From assembly GCF_000006445.2 (NCBI RefSeq), contig NC_006043.2, forward strand, positions 744,001 through 808,000: a stretch of 64,000 bases of DNA, in the 5' to 3' direction. The translations under genes were made by a program, and so were the position numbers. This DNA is from Debaryomyces hansenii CBS767 (lineage: Eukaryota > Ascomycota > Pichiomycetes > Serinales > Debaryomycetaceae). Below, in pieces: positions 1 through 10,776 of this stretch (position 1 is its first letter; each line of letters opens with the position of its first letter). Under the pieces are notes generated by a model. It did no database searches and was not told the origin of the DNA. It saw nothing but the letters and a program-made list of their open reading frames with translations.

Positions 1-922
1 TTGTATAAGTACAATGATTCATTATCAACCAGCATTCTAACAAATTATGTTATCTCTAGGACTTTTCTTAGTTATAAACAACTTCCATATTAAAATACAT
101 AGCACTTACGATGAGCTGTATCTCCTGCATATAACTAAACATTGATACTTTCTTCAACTGCAATACTTACTTTATTATATAATGATTCAACTTCTATAGC
201 CCGAAAAGATTATATACTTAACCTTGTACACTTGTAAGTGTACAAATTATTTACAAGAAAATATTGAAAGTTAGGACCCGAAATAAGGTGATTTATTAAT
301 TATGTCCGAATACTCACACTAAAAATGTAGCTAAACAGACCACTACTTTGTTTTTGAATAAGAGTAGATTGACATAAATACATTTATGTTTGTCGTTTCG
401 TATTTCCCCAATAATGCCTAATTATATTGTTTGGTAAGTTAGTGTTCAAAACATGGATATTAGTATGTTGTTGCAAAATCTTACACGTGATTCATGCTAA
501 AGCCTATCTAAAGCTGTATATCCATACCTCCAAGTATGAACTTGTAGTCTGATTAAGTAAATAGCATATCAAATTCTTTGGGTGGTGTGACGTTTAGTTT
601 ATCATGCCTTATTAGGTTTTGTTTATTTTAATTTAGTTTTGTAGTATGAGGTTGATTATCATTTGCAACTTTTTCTCATTTCTTAGTTATTCTTGCAAAA
701 CTATAATCATATAATGGCTAAGATTTATTTGGATGCGAAGAGAAAAAACAGGAAATCAAAAGATGATAGGATAGCAGAGGTAAAAAACATAAAATCTGTA
801 ATCTTACGGGAAATACATTATGATATTTGATTTAAATTAAATTAGAATATAAATAACCTTATTATTTACACCAAAAGCACGATTATCAAAGATAAATATA
901 CAGCAGAAAGGAATTAAGGGGA
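1..922. other. Non-coding stretch before the UNC93-like gene
   Basis: AT-rich sequence with no open frame of note on either strand. It holds the 3' flank of the UNC93-like gene, which ends at 923 on the minus strand. One CACGTG E-box lies at 484-489. I see no tRNA, no long terminal repeat and no telomeric repeat here. Confidence 0.6.
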
Positions 923-2482
923 TTAAACCACTTCTATTGTCCCTTCTTGAGGAAAAGATTTAACTGATTTGATTTCATTATCAGTCACTACTTTAGTCAA
1001 GCCATCTTTTTCAATATCAGTATGATCAGTAATCTTAAACCAGATCAATGGTAAAGCAATAAGCAAAGAACCATTCACTAAACCCCATGAACTTGCAAAT
1101 AAGTCCATATATGGCTTTTCCAAAGCATCTAATCTCCATGCAATAGCTGCACCAGCCGATTGAAGACCCTTATAAAAACCAGCGTATAATGCAGTCTTCT
1201 TAGGATTATTACTCATACTTCCCAAAACCCAAAATAAGTAAGTTTGAAACATGGAGTCAAATATCCCATAGAATATATAAAGGAACATAGGTCCAATATA
1301 TGAGCCATCCTCGAAATCAATTGGAGCAAATTTAGGGGGGATTTCACCAGCTGCGTCAGGGCTAGTGACATCCTCTCTTGTGAAGCCAAGTTGGAATTTT
1401 AATCCACCTCCCCAGATAGCTAAGGATATTACAGTTAAAATAATATAGCCAATTTTGGCACGAGTACTTCTGCGAAAGCACTTCAAATCCAAAATAGACC
1501 CAAATATAATAGCACCAAACATTTGAGATAACCAGTAAAGCAACGAATTTAATGATCTAGTTCTAATGTTGAAACGACCGGCGTTAAAATCATTAAATTG
1601 ATATGTATAAAACCAGTTAGAAGCAAAAAACATAGGGAAAACAAAGAAAATCCTTGGTTCAGAAACCAACATACGATATAAATCAATAAGTTCTTGCTTC
1701 CAACTAGGAAATTTCTTATTCATGACACGAGTACCATCTGATTTCCAGACCTTATTCATTGGCAACATGCACATAGCAATGAGCGAACCACAGAACATCA
1801 AAACCATGAATGCAATATAGGTACTATCTCCCACTGCAGATCCCTTATTATTTATATTGTTCGCTAATGGAATCACAGATCCAATAACAGCACCCAAGTT
1901 GAAAATAACCCAGAAAATCATAATAGCCCTTCCCTTTTTATCTTCGGTAGGATAACTCATGATTATTGTCCCCTGAGCAGCCCAAAGACAAGATGCACAA
2001 ATACCTAAGTAGGCACCCGAAAATATAACGAAACCTTTATTCTCTGTATGGTAGAAGCACAAGAGACTTGATGAGTAAAGAAAATAACCAGTACCTCCAC
2101 CAATCAAGCACGCCTTAATACCAAAATAGTTACAGATCGTACCAGCAAAAAATCCAATAGTTGCAAAACACGAGTACAACGCAACATTAGCATTATCTGC
2201 CGTAGCTCTATCAGATATACCGGCACCACCAATACCACTTAACGCATTGTACATACCAGGTGTCATAAAAACAACGAATGAAAGCATTACGATTTGAACC
2301 ATTGAGTCAGAGTATTGCGGAATGCCCCGAATAAATCTTCGATCGTACCATTTGCCAGATGCAGCAATTTCTTCTGGCGAATGCTTCTTAAGCTCAAGAT
2401 GACTATCATCATGATGATAGTGGTCGGATGACTCAACACTACTGTCAAGTTCAACGTTTGTATTAGTTTCTTTCTCGGACAT
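923..2482 (-). CDS. UNC93-like (DUF895) multi-pass membrane transporter
   Basis: Predicted polytopic membrane protein of 519 residues in the UNC-93-like branch of the major facilitator superfamily. About 45 hydrophilic, His/Asp-rich residues come first, followed by 11 to 12 hydrophobic segments. Family landmarks are the first membrane segment ending in PGMYNALSGIGG and the central block FNIRTRSLNSLLYWLSQ. The substrate of fungal members is unknown, so transport is inferred from the fold. The open frame extends one codon further to a GTG, but the first ATG at 2482 is the realistic start. TA-rich sequence about 95 bases upstream (near 2576-2586) could serve as a TATA element. The C-terminus is acidic and cytosolic in character. 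No homologous gene name is safe to assign. Confidence 0.8.
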   Translation of the reverse strand: MSEKETNTNVELDSSVESSDHYHHDDSHLELKKHSPEEIAASGKWYDRRFIRGIPQYSDSMVQIVMLSFVVFMTPGMYNALSGIGGAGISDRATADNANVALYSCFATIGFFAGTICNYFGIKACLIGGGTGYFLYSSSLLCFYHTENKGFVIFSGAYLGICASCLWAAQGTIIMSYPTEDKKGRAIMIFWVIFNLGAVIGSVIPLANNINNKGSAVGDSTYIAFMVLMFCGSLIAMCMLPMNKVWKSDGTRVMNKKFPSWKQELIDLYRMLVSEPRIFFVFPMFFASNWFYTYQFNDFNAGRFNIRTRSLNSLLYWLSQMFGAIIFGSILDLKCFRRSTRAKIGYIILTVISLAIWGGGLKFQLGFTREDVTSPDAAGEIPPKFAPIDFEDGSYIGPMFLYIFYGIFDSMFQTYLFWVLGSMSNNPKKTALYAGFYKGLQSAGAAIAWRLDALEKPYMDLFASSWGLVNGSLLIALPLIWFKITDHTDIEKDGLTKVVTDNEIKSVKSFPQEGTIEVV

Positions 2483-3399
2483 CACTAATTTCTATATATA
2501 TGTCCCGAATTTTTCAACCGAAATTTCCTATTCTATGATGAAAAAAAATCCCTAGAATAAACGGTACTTTCGCTAAATATATATAAGAGAGACTCAATTT
2601 ATTCCGTATTAAGATATAGGTCATATGTGATATTCAAAAGATAAAGTGCATCACAATCTTGAAAGGGGATTGAACGTTGATATTACATTCGCACTGGGGT
2701 AATTTCATATATTACGACCATGTTACATTTGATTCATTGTTGAACAAAATCCCATTTAACTCAAATTCTGCTATATAAATTCTACGGCACATCGAATTTT
2801 TATGAGATCTTTCCCATTTGGCTCTATTGTTTTGCCTTATCATTTCTTACCTATTTTTGCGCAAGAGCTCGATTGCGACCATTCGTAATCAATGCCTTAA
2901 ACAAATCAACTACGAATTACCTAATCTTGAATTTCTCGCTTACAATAATGGAACGTAACATTGACTTTCGTAAGGCTTTTATGGTCTATCTGGTCGCATG
3001 ATTAATAGTTTCTTGTGAACTGGCTGGTGTGTATATTTTTTTAATTTAAAATAGAATACGGCTGCCTTCACGTTGCATCGCTTATTTACCATAATTATTA
3101 CTCGATTAGAATGCAATTCTTGCGTACTAGATAAAACAGCGGATTAAGTGATTGATTGTTACGTTGCGATTGTAGAGTTATCTTTTATAGTGAGAACCAA
3201 ATTCAATCGGACATTGAGTCTAGCACTTTTGAGTCCTGAATATCGGCAAAATGATGTCATTGAAGATTACAACATAGATAAATCGCAAATGGTGCGGAGA
3301 CCTTTCGGTTGGTGCAACCAGTTCAGAGTACCTAGGCAATGGATGCAACCAATTGTTACAGACGAAATTTGTTAACATTGCTTATATTAAATAAATACT
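2483..3399. other. Intergenic region upstream of the UNC93-like gene
   Basis: About 0.9 kb between two minus-strand genes. It contains the promoter of the UNC93-like gene at its left end and the 3' flank of the decarboxylase gene at its right end. An open frame on the plus strand at 3148-3375 begins with GTG and has no recognisable product. I see nothing else. Confidence 0.6.
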
Positions 3400-4920
3400 C
3401 TATTTTTTGTATTCCGCACCAACTTCAATAATGCTGTTGATTAAATCATCGACAACACTATCGGTCAAAGTAGGAGAATTGAATACAACTCTAAAAAATT
3501 CACCTTCATTGTTTTTATCGGTAGGGTTAGGAGAAAAGTCTACCAAATATCTACCTCTTTTATGTAATTCCCTGGAGATGAAACGAGTGATTTCGGTATT
3601 GTCGTGGTCTGTATAATCAGATGGCTTATAATAAAAGCAGACTTGCAAGCATGCGGGTAAATCTTTTTCACTGCCGATAACCAATTTAAATTTAGGATTC
3701 TTACTGATCTTTTCAACAAAGTCTTTAGCTATGGCAAATGCATGGTCAACACGGTTAGCAAAGCCTTCTTTTCCATAGTATAACCACCCCATGTAGAATT
3801 TAAAGGAATCCGCTCTTCTACCGCACCCCATAGTTCCGTCAGCCAAATCATAATTTTCAATACTATCGTCGTCGCTTTCCCTACCGTGGAATAGATATGG
3901 TGCTGACAACGACATGGATTTCTGGAAATGCAGAACATGGGGCAACAAAAGGAAGGAGCAGGTAGCTGGGATGCCTAACATTTTATGAGGATTAACTGTA
4001 ACGGAATCAGCTAACTTTGAACCCTTCATTTTGGACTTGTGGGTTTGTGAGAACACAACGTTACCACCCCAAGATCCATCAATATGGAACCAACAATCGA
4101 ACTTCTTGGCAACCTTGGAGATCTCTTCAAATGGATCATATGATCCGAAGACAGTTGTACCCGCAGTACCATTTATATACAAAGGTGTATATCCCTGTTC
4201 AACCGAACGTTCAATAACCTCGCTTAAATTATTCACGTCCATGCTCCCGTCTGGCAAAATTTTAACTTTAAAAACATTCAGGGACCCCAAACCTAACAAA
4301 ATAGCACCTTTGACAACCGAGTAGTGACAGTGCTCCGAAGTATAAATGGCAAATTTATAATTGGTGTTACCGTTCTCCTTGGTATCTGGATACTTCAATG
4401 CTCGTGCAATTTGCATCGATGTGATATTCGACCATGATCCACCTGAAAAAGTAAGTCCTCCACAAGTTTCTTGGTCATCGTCAAAAAATAATTGTGCATA
4501 TTTCTTACCAATATAATTTTCCAATACTGATAAAGCAGGCGAAACAGTGTATACATGCGAATTGGTATTCAAAATAGATAGTATCAAGTCTGATATAACA
4601 CCAATTGGATTGTTTGATGCATATAACTTGTCTAAAAATCCTGGATTCCATGTGTTAACCGAGTATTTCAAGACCTGATCAATAGTACTGGATAATTTTT
4701 CATAATCACCTTTAATACCGCTATCTAATTGTTTATCATCAGTAAATTGGTTCTTTAAAAATTCCGGACTATGATATTTTCCCAAAGAGTCAGTTTCGTA
4801 GTTGGAAGAATTTGGATCAGCCTTATCGATGTAGTGTAAGATTTTGGGTTTTATCAAGCCTAACAATTTGTCGAGTTCTGCAACTCTATCCGATTCTATA
4901 TCACAGCTTATTTTAGTCAT
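3400..4920 (-). CDS. PLP-dependent group II decarboxylase (cysteine sulfinate/glutamate decarboxylase-like)
   Basis: A 506-residue enzyme of the pyridoxal-phosphate group II decarboxylases, the family that includes animal glutamate decarboxylase and cysteine sulfinate decarboxylase. Visible motifs are the cofactor-aspartate block HIDGSWGG and the cofactor-lysine block NPHKMLGIP near residue 310, where the lysine should form the Schiff base. Length fits the animal CSAD/GAD type, which is around 490-590 residues. Baker's yeast GAD1 belongs to a different, plant/bacterial-like branch, so this is not its counterpart. The substrate (glutamate, cysteine sulfinate or aspartate) cannot be decided by eye. 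The frame opens at a TTG at 4929. The first ATG, at 4920, is used here. Confidence 0.85.
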   Translation of the reverse strand: MTKISCDIESDRVAELDKLLGLIKPKILHYIDKADPNSSNYETDSLGKYHSPEFLKNQFTDDKQLDSGIKGDYEKLSSTIDQVLKYSVNTWNPGFLDKLYASNNPIGVISDLILSILNTNSHVYTVSPALSVLENYIGKKYAQLFFDDDQETCGGLTFSGGSWSNITSMQIARALKYPDTKENGNTNYKFAIYTSEHCHYSVVKGAILLGLGSLNVFKVKILPDGSMDVNNLSEVIERSVEQGYTPLYINGTAGTTVFGSYDPFEEISKVAKKFDCWFHIDGSWGGNVVFSQTHKSKMKGSKLADSVTVNPHKMLGIPATCSFLLLPHVLHFQKSMSLSAPYLFHGRESDDDSIENYDLADGTMGCGRRADSFKFYMGWLYYGKEGFANRVDHAFAIAKDFVEKISKNPKFKLVIGSEKDLPACLQVCFYYKPSDYTDHDNTEITRFISRELHKRGRYLVDFSPNPTDKNNEGEFFRVVFNSPTLTDSVVDDLINSIIEVGAEYKK

Positions 4921-5508
4921 TTTTTTCAATCCTAGTATTAATTTAGATGTATGTTGCCACTTTATTGTCGTTATTTCAAAATAATATTGAATTTATATTC
5001 ACAGGCTTACAAAGAAATCAAAATTTCAATACTGTGGAGCATTTGTCATTATGCTTGATTATTTGTCAGGCCGCGGATTAAAACAAAGGACGGACATATA
5101 CATGATTTGAATTGTTTATTCCATAAATATTGTGAACATTGTTCAATACAATGTTTATCATAACGATAACTACTTTTTGAAGCATCATCTCAATTACTGT
5201 GCCCCTCAGTCGTATTATTATTGAAATATCTGCTTTCTTATACAAATGTAGGCAATATTCGTTCGAATACATAGGTAATATGCTCAATGTAGTCAGAATA
5301 TCTCTATACAGTATATATCTATAGCCTATACTGTTATGGGATATATTATATGACTTTTATTAGTATGACCTATATCACATTTATCCGCATCCTATATGAT
5401 ATAGATAGATATATTTTCCTATTTACAAGCTAAATTAAAGATTTTAGCATTAGCTGAATTTTTGAACACTTTTGATCTGAGTCTGATGGGATATGCTATT
5501 ATTAGTTC
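4921..5508. other. Intergenic region between the decarboxylase gene and PET191
   Basis: About 590 bases holding the decarboxylase promoter and the 3' flank of PET191. A minus-strand frame at 5078-5287 starts with TTG and looks like chance. TA-rich runs at about 5305-5350 and 5395-5415 are typical of yeast 3' processing signals. No RNA gene is evident. Confidence 0.55.
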
Positions 5509-6039
5509 TTAGTTTTTTTCCAAAGTTCCGGCCAATCTTGCCCTCTCTTGTTCTTCTCTCAAGAGTCGTTGCCTAGATAAATTTCTGTTCAACACTTCCA
5601 ATTTTTTCATTTCTTCGTGAGCCTCGAAATTTCCGGATGATAAGTTCTCATAAGTATCGTCATACTTACCAGTAGATAACGGTGCATTACCTTTCATTCT
5701 CTTTCTCATATCAAACATACCATTCCTACACTCCATGAATGCACGGAAGTTGGCGATACACAATTCTGGAAGGTCCTTCTTTAACTCTGGATCCGATAAG
5801 CATTTCTTAGGCGTGTTCCTCTCTATAAGAACACAAGGTGACCTTTGCAAGCAAATAGCTAGAGCTTTCTTTTGGTCTTTACAACTACAGAATGTTAGTA
5901 TATTGTTGAAAAAGCCATTTTCCATTTAGATTATAGTTATAATAGGTTTCAACCTGAAAGTTCGATTAGCGACATATTTGAAACTATAACTATCTATTGG
6001 CTATGTGAATATCGAGACCTTTACATACCTTGCACCCAT
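5509..6039 (-). CDS. PET191: Cytochrome c oxidase assembly protein Pet191, two exons
   Basis: Twin CX9C protein of the mitochondrial intermembrane space needed to assemble cytochrome c oxidase. Exon 1 is 6039-6029 (ATG GGT GCA AG) and exon 2 is 5884-5509, joined across a 144-base intron, giving 128 residues that begin MGASCKDQKK. This agrees with the baker's yeast start MVASCKDQKK, as I remember it. Cysteine spacing is as expected: C5 to C15 and C45 to C55 are CX9C pairs, with extra cysteines between. The conserved block NAPLSTGKYD follows. The C-terminal tail is about 20 residues longer than the yeast protein and rich in Arg/Glu, probably helical. An unspliced reading would start at 5925 with a different N-terminus (MENGFFNN), which is actually intron sequence. 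Confidence 0.93.
5885..6028 (-). other. PET191 spliceosomal intron
   Basis: On the minus strand the donor GTATGT lies at 6028-6023, the branch point TACTAAC at 5900-5894 and the acceptor TAG at 5887-5885. Seven bases separate the branch box from AG. Removing these 144 bases joins AG to T and makes an AGT serine codon just before the first conserved cysteine. All three signals match the yeast consensus exactly. Confidence 0.93.
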
Positions 6040-6398
6040 ATTGAATACGTCAGTTTAAAATGAATATAAATTACATGATCATTGATAATATAAATATTTC
6101 ATATATAAAATCAAAAATTATATACAGGACTGTAATTATATCATTCACTGAGCTAAACCTATAGAAAACTATACCTCTTATCTTGATACCAACCTTCTAA
6201 ATTGAATTGAAGGAGAATAAAGCTTTGAAAGTTCCAAAGTGTTTAAGACCAGATTGAAATAGCTTATTATTACTCGTTAATTGGAGCTTGCGTGGAAATA
6301 TATTGAGCTAAAACCTATCTCGCAGTTTACATAACCGATCCAGGTGTTTATGTACATTAATAGTTCTTACAGCCAAACTTTAATAATTCTGATTCGAA
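6040..6398. promoter_or_regulatory. Divergent promoter of PET191 and RAV1
   Basis: About 360 AT-rich bases between the corrected PET191 ATG and the RAV1 ATG. It must carry the promoters of both genes. No specific factor site stands out. Confidence 0.6.
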
Positions 6399-9300
6399 AT
6401 GACTATAAATTTTGTACCAGGGGAGGTAAATAATAGTCCGTACTCTGTGCTGCAAGGATTATGGAAATCGCATCATATAATAGCTTATGGGTCCGGGAAC
6501 AATTTGATCATATACGCCACAACAACTGATAGTACAAAGCATAAAAAGTCAGATCATTTACAAACTATCTACTTGGAGGCAGATCCGTATGCAATTGATG
6601 TCAATTCATCCAACGGGTTCATTGTTATTTCAATTGGGAATAATATTGTTGTCTATAAGCCACTTAATGAATACATGCTGAAACCGCAATGGTCCCATGC
6701 CTTAGAATTTGATAACGTTGATTCTACAATGATAAGTTGCTTGCAATGGGCACCATTGGAGGATGAGCTAATAGTGGGTTCAAAAGAGACACTAGCACTT
6801 TACCATATTTATGATGAGTATGGATCTTTGAGATATGAAAAGAGATGGCATTCAATTCAAGCAAACCCCATTATAAATATCAAAATCACAAACAATTCCA
6901 ACAAAATCATAACCCTTAGCGGTAATTATGAACGGTTGGTAAAAGTATGGTCTAGAATTAACTATGGTGAGAATACTTTGTTTGAACTTTCTTACTTGAA
7001 CCATCCTTTAAATACGTACGTGACTGACCTCAAATGGAAGTATCGCATCCCATCTGATTCGATCAACACTGTAGACAGCTCTATGGCAAATATAAAAAAT
7101 ATTCGTGGGTACATTGATAATGGTAATGATGATAATGATATAATCTATACGTTGACAAACGATAATATTTTGAGAGTATGGGCGGCTTATGAATTTAGTG
7201 GCCACAACCATTTCAGATCATGGGCTTCTTTAGACTTAAGTGAGTGCTTTGTGGACGACGAGATAATTTCTATGGTTACAATAGACAATTTTCATCTTCA
7301 AAAGACATTAATCCCTCAGATAGAGGCAGGAAATGGAAGCTCCAATATATATAAGTATTTTGAGAACCAGAACTTGAATGATTTAGATCTTTTGTTTGTA
7401 ATAAGTAAGCAAGGAAAGGTTGCAATTTATTCTATTTTGAATATTTCATTGACTCCGCCAAATGCAATTAAATTTGAGAGATTGGATCAATCTAATATGA
7501 GTTTCGATAAGAATTCGTTTCCCAATGGAATTAATTATACGAAGTTTGAAAATTTGACGAAAGAGATAATCCAGAGTGAGGAATTTTTGATAAATTTAAA
7601 ACCAATTATATTTCCTGAACTAGAATTTTTAGATAATAGCGACAGCTCAACCGGATTGTCGATATTAATCCATGATAGACTAAAAAATACAATTAGATTT
7701 AATGCATTTGAGTTTAAGAACATTTTAAAATCAGATTCATCTGTTCTAGGTGCAAAGTTGATTGACAAATTTCAAGGTCATACTAAATCAATCCGAAAAC
7801 TAGTGAAATCATATTCCTCATCTGCATCTAACAATATTGTATTTTCGATTCTGAATTTTCCTGAACATAACTACTTATGGGAACCATTACTGATTGGTTC
7901 TTCGAATACTGAAAGTATGACAATAACTAAAAAATTTCAAGTTAACTTAAACCATGGCTCTAATATAAACGAGAAAAATCAAGGGATATGGGACAGTGTC
8001 TTGTTGAATGATATTGAACCCCCCAATAAAATTGGAAGACATCATTTAGTGGTAGCGTTGGAAAAAAATGGCCTTATAAGTTTGTGGGATTGCAATGCGT
8101 TAACATTGGATATTCAAGAGGCGGCGCTTTTAGAAAGGTTAGAAATTTTGAATTCAATCAATGAACGTATAATTCGGGAACCAAGAGCATTTGTGATAAC
8201 AGAGTTTCCTAATGAATCTAACCATACAAAAGAATATTGCATAATTGCCATTTTTGAAAATGATTTGATAAAAGCATGGAAACTCATAATTAATATCAAT
8301 ACTCAACCATTATCTACTAGCTTGAAGCCGTTAAATATTAACAACTTACCACAAGATGAAAAGATCCATCAAATAGCGTTAATTGATTCATTTGAATCCA
8401 AAGGTGAAAGGAATTTGGTATCTGTAATAGATAAGCAAGATAAGGTGAAGTTTTTTGCAATCAACTTTGCAAAATCGCGGGACTCACTAGAATGGATTGA
8501 GACCTATAGGCTTCATACCAATATATCGGAAGCCACTAAAATTCACGGAGCATCAATCATCAATAAGTTTGCTATTGTTGACAAGACGGGCTCTCGATTA
8601 ACAATTTGGGATACCAAATCTGGCGTCTTAGAATACGAAGAAACATTTGACGATAGTTATGGCGCTGTAACAGATCTTGATTGGACATTCATTACTTCAA
8701 ATTCAGAAAGACTGACATCTAACGCTATATTGTCAGTTGGTTTTCTGAGATTTGTTTTGTTATACACACAATTGCGTTATGATTATACTAATAAAATCCC
8801 AACATTTGCAGTACTAAAAAAGATCGATATCTCAAATTATACATCGCATGAAATTGGAGATCTGATTTGGCTCGATGATGGTTATTTGGTCATAGGCTGT
8901 GGTAATCAATTTTTTATAGATGATAAATGGGTAAAGCTTGGTAGCTCTGCTAACAATTCACTTGATTCGACAATACGTCAATTGATGGTAGGATACACCA
9001 ACATAGAAAATGAGGACTATGATTCATCACAAAAGGAAACCAAATCTACTTATGATATGATTTACGATATCGAACAATTAGTTCGAATTTTGAATGGTCC
9101 GTTACCTGTATATCATCCTCAATTCTTAATACAGTGTTTATTCATGCATCAGATTTCATTGGTGAAAGATGTTTTCGTCAGATTATTCCAAATATTACGG
9201 AAAGGTGATTCAATCCAATGGGATTTGAGTATGGATTTGACTAACGAAGTACTTGAAAATAACGAGTCAAGACAAAGTGGAGCAAGTACACCTTCTTTGT

Positions 9301-10733
9301 CAAGTAAGATTGATATAATTAATGATGCGTTTTCAAGCAAATTCGATTCTTCAGGTATTCATATATTTAACTCATTCAATGATAATTTACTGGATTTATT
9401 AATTGAGAAGTTAATGAAGATTTCCCTACCTTTGTTAACAAGACACCAACAAATCACGTTAATTTCAATAATTTCAATTGTAAAGGAACTCGGAAAATAT
9501 TTAATGTCCTTGGATGAGAATGGACTAAGATTCTTAATGGGCTTTAAGTTGTTTCAGCTATCTTCAAAGCAATCAAAGCTAACAACTAGAGATATCAGCT
9601 GGGCTTTGCATAGTGATAATAAGGAAATGCTACTCACAATGGTAGAAGAGTACTTCAAAAATAGACTTAAATGGGAAAATGTCAAACAAATAGGACTTGT
9701 TTATTGGGTTGAAACGATAAGATTGACAAAAATCATGGAATCATGTGCTAGAAATGAATTTAGTGATACAAGAGATCCATCGGGAAGGGTTTCATTATTT
9801 TATTTAGCTATTCGTAAGAAACAAGTTTTAATTGGATTATGGAGGACAGTCAGCCATACAGAACAGCAAAAGATGTTAAAGTTTCTAGCAAACGATTTTA
9901 ATGAATCGAGATGGAAATCTGCCGCATTGAAAAATGCGTACGTATTAATGGGCAAACATAGATATATTGATGCAGCATATTTCTTTCTTTTAGCAGATGC
10001 ATTGAAGGATTGCTGCAATATAATAGCTACGAAATTGAATGATGTCCAATTAGCGATAGCTATAGCTAAAATTTACTCGGCGACGAGTAAGGGTACAATC
10101 TCAGAGGGTGAAATCATTAAGAACTTGATTGAAAATTATATGGTACCAGAAGTATTGAAAAATGGAGATAGATGGATAACTAGTTGGATATTTTGGGAAT
10201 TGGAAGAGCATGAAATATCAATCCAAGCGTTAATCAAATCGCCTATAGAAATCATTAATCATCATAAAGCAAAATTTTCTGATGATTGTTCTAAAAATTA
10301 TATTAGCAAAATCACACCAAGATTTTCAAGTATGAGTTTCTTGAAAGATGACCCGGTCTTGATTATTTTGTTCCACGCTTTAAGACAGAAGACAATTAAG
10401 TACTTGAAAGGATCATTATCTATCGCACCAGACGAGGAATTTAATTTTATTATAAAAGTTTGTTCGATATATACAAGAATGGGATGTGATTATTTAGCTG
10501 TGGTATTAATTAGAAATTGGAGTTTCCTCAAATATGATGAATCCAAGAATGAAATTAAATGGTCAAATCATACGACGGAGAACACGAACCAATCAAATGA
10601 ACAACAAAATACATTATCATTTACTGAAAATGGCATTCATCCTGAAAATATGACTCAGAAGATCAATGCTCAACCACCTCCACCCACAGCTTTCCAAGAA
10701 CCAGACATGAGTGCCTTTGATTTCGGCTTCTGA
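6399..10733 (+). CDS. RAV1: RAVE complex subunit Rav1 (V-ATPase assembly)
   Basis: Large subunit of the RAVE complex (Rav1, Rav2, Skp1), which reassembles V1 and Vo sectors of the vacuolar proton pump after glucose return. The 1444 residues are slightly longer than baker's yeast Rav1 (about 1357). The first ~600 residues are WD40-like repeats (for example ISCLQWAPLEDELIVGSKETLALYHIY, cut short here: repeats of Trp-Asp type near residues 100-250 and 530-560). The Rav1p C-terminal domain, conserved with animal DmX proteins, follows to about residue 1320, including the segment KMLKFLANDFNESRWKSAA region near 1150. The tail ends in a proline run and an acidic/aromatic tip. Start is the first ATG of the frame. 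Confidence 0.93.
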   Translation: MTINFVPGEVNNSPYSVLQGLWKSHHIIAYGSGNNLIIYATTTDSTKHKKSDHLQTIYLEADPYAIDVNSSNGFIVISIGNNIVVYKPLNEYMLKPQWSHALEFDNVDSTMISCLQWAPLEDELIVGSKETLALYHIYDEYGSLRYEKRWHSIQANPIINIKITNNSNKIITLSGNYERLVKVWSRINYGENTLFELSYLNHPLNTYVTDLKWKYRIPSDSINTVDSSMANIKNIRGYIDNGNDDNDIIYTLTNDNILRVWAAYEFSGHNHFRSWASLDLSECFVDDEIISMVTIDNFHLQKTLIPQIEAGNGSSNIYKYFENQNLNDLDLLFVISKQGKVAIYSILNISLTPPNAIKFERLDQSNMSFDKNSFPNGINYTKFENLTKEIIQSEEFLINLKPIIFPELEFLDNSDSSTGLSILIHDRLKNTIRFNAFEFKNILKSDSSVLGAKLIDKFQGHTKSIRKLVKSYSSSASNNIVFSILNFPEHNYLWEPLLIGSSNTESMTITKKFQVNLNHGSNINEKNQGIWDSVLLNDIEPPNKIGRHHLVVALEKNGLISLWDCNALTLDIQEAALLERLEILNSINERIIREPRAFVITEFPNESNHTKEYCIIAIFENDLIKAWKLIININTQPLSTSLKPLNINNLPQDEKIHQIALIDSFESKGERNLVSVIDKQDKVKFFAINFAKSRDSLEWIETYRLHTNISEATKIHGASIINKFAIVDKTGSRLTIWDTKSGVLEYEETFDDSYGAVTDLDWTFITSNSERLTSNAILSVGFLRFVLLYTQLRYDYTNKIPTFAVLKKIDISNYTSHEIGDLIWLDDGYLVIGCGNQFFIDDKWVKLGSSANNSLDSTIRQLMVGYTNIENEDYDSSQKETKSTYDMIYDIEQLVRILNGPLPVYHPQFLIQCLFMHQISLVKDVFVRLFQILRKGDSIQWDLSMDLTNEVLENNESRQSGASTPSLSSKIDIINDAFSSKFDSSGIHIFNSFNDNLLDLLIEKLMKISLPLLTRHQQITLISIISIVKELGKYLMSLDENGLRFLMGFKLFQLSSKQSKLTTRDISWALHSDNKEMLLTMVEEYFKNRLKWENVKQIGLVYWVETIRLTKIMESCARNEFSDTRDPSGRVSLFYLAIRKKQVLIGLWRTVSHTEQQKMLKFLANDFNESRWKSAALKNAYVLMGKHRYIDAAYFFLLADALKDCCNIIATKLNDVQLAIAIAKIYSATSKGTISEGEIIKNLIENYMVPEVLKNGDRWITSWIFWELEEHEISIQALIKSPIEIINHHKAKFSDDCSKNYISKITPRFSSMSFLKDDPVLIILFHALRQKTIKYLKGSLSIAPDEEFNFIIKVCSIYTRMGCDYLAVVLIRNWSFLKYDESKNEIKWSNHTTENTNQSNEQQNTLSFTENGIHPENMTQKINAQPPPPTAFQEPDMSAFDFGF

Positions 10734-10776
10734 TAGATATATATATATACATATATATAATAGTAATGTTTCTGCA
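10734..10776. terminator. Shared convergent 3' region rich in TA
   Basis: Only 43 bases separate the RAV1 stop from the stop of the facing membrane-protein gene. The interval is dominated by an alternating TA run at 10736-10760. TATATA-type efficiency elements act in yeast 3' end formation and read well on both strands, so one element may serve both genes. This is inferred from sequence only. Confidence 0.5.

Noticed and set aside
3148..3375. 75-codon plus-strand frame
   Set aside because: Starts at GTG, no recognisable domain, lies in a spacer between minus-strand genes.
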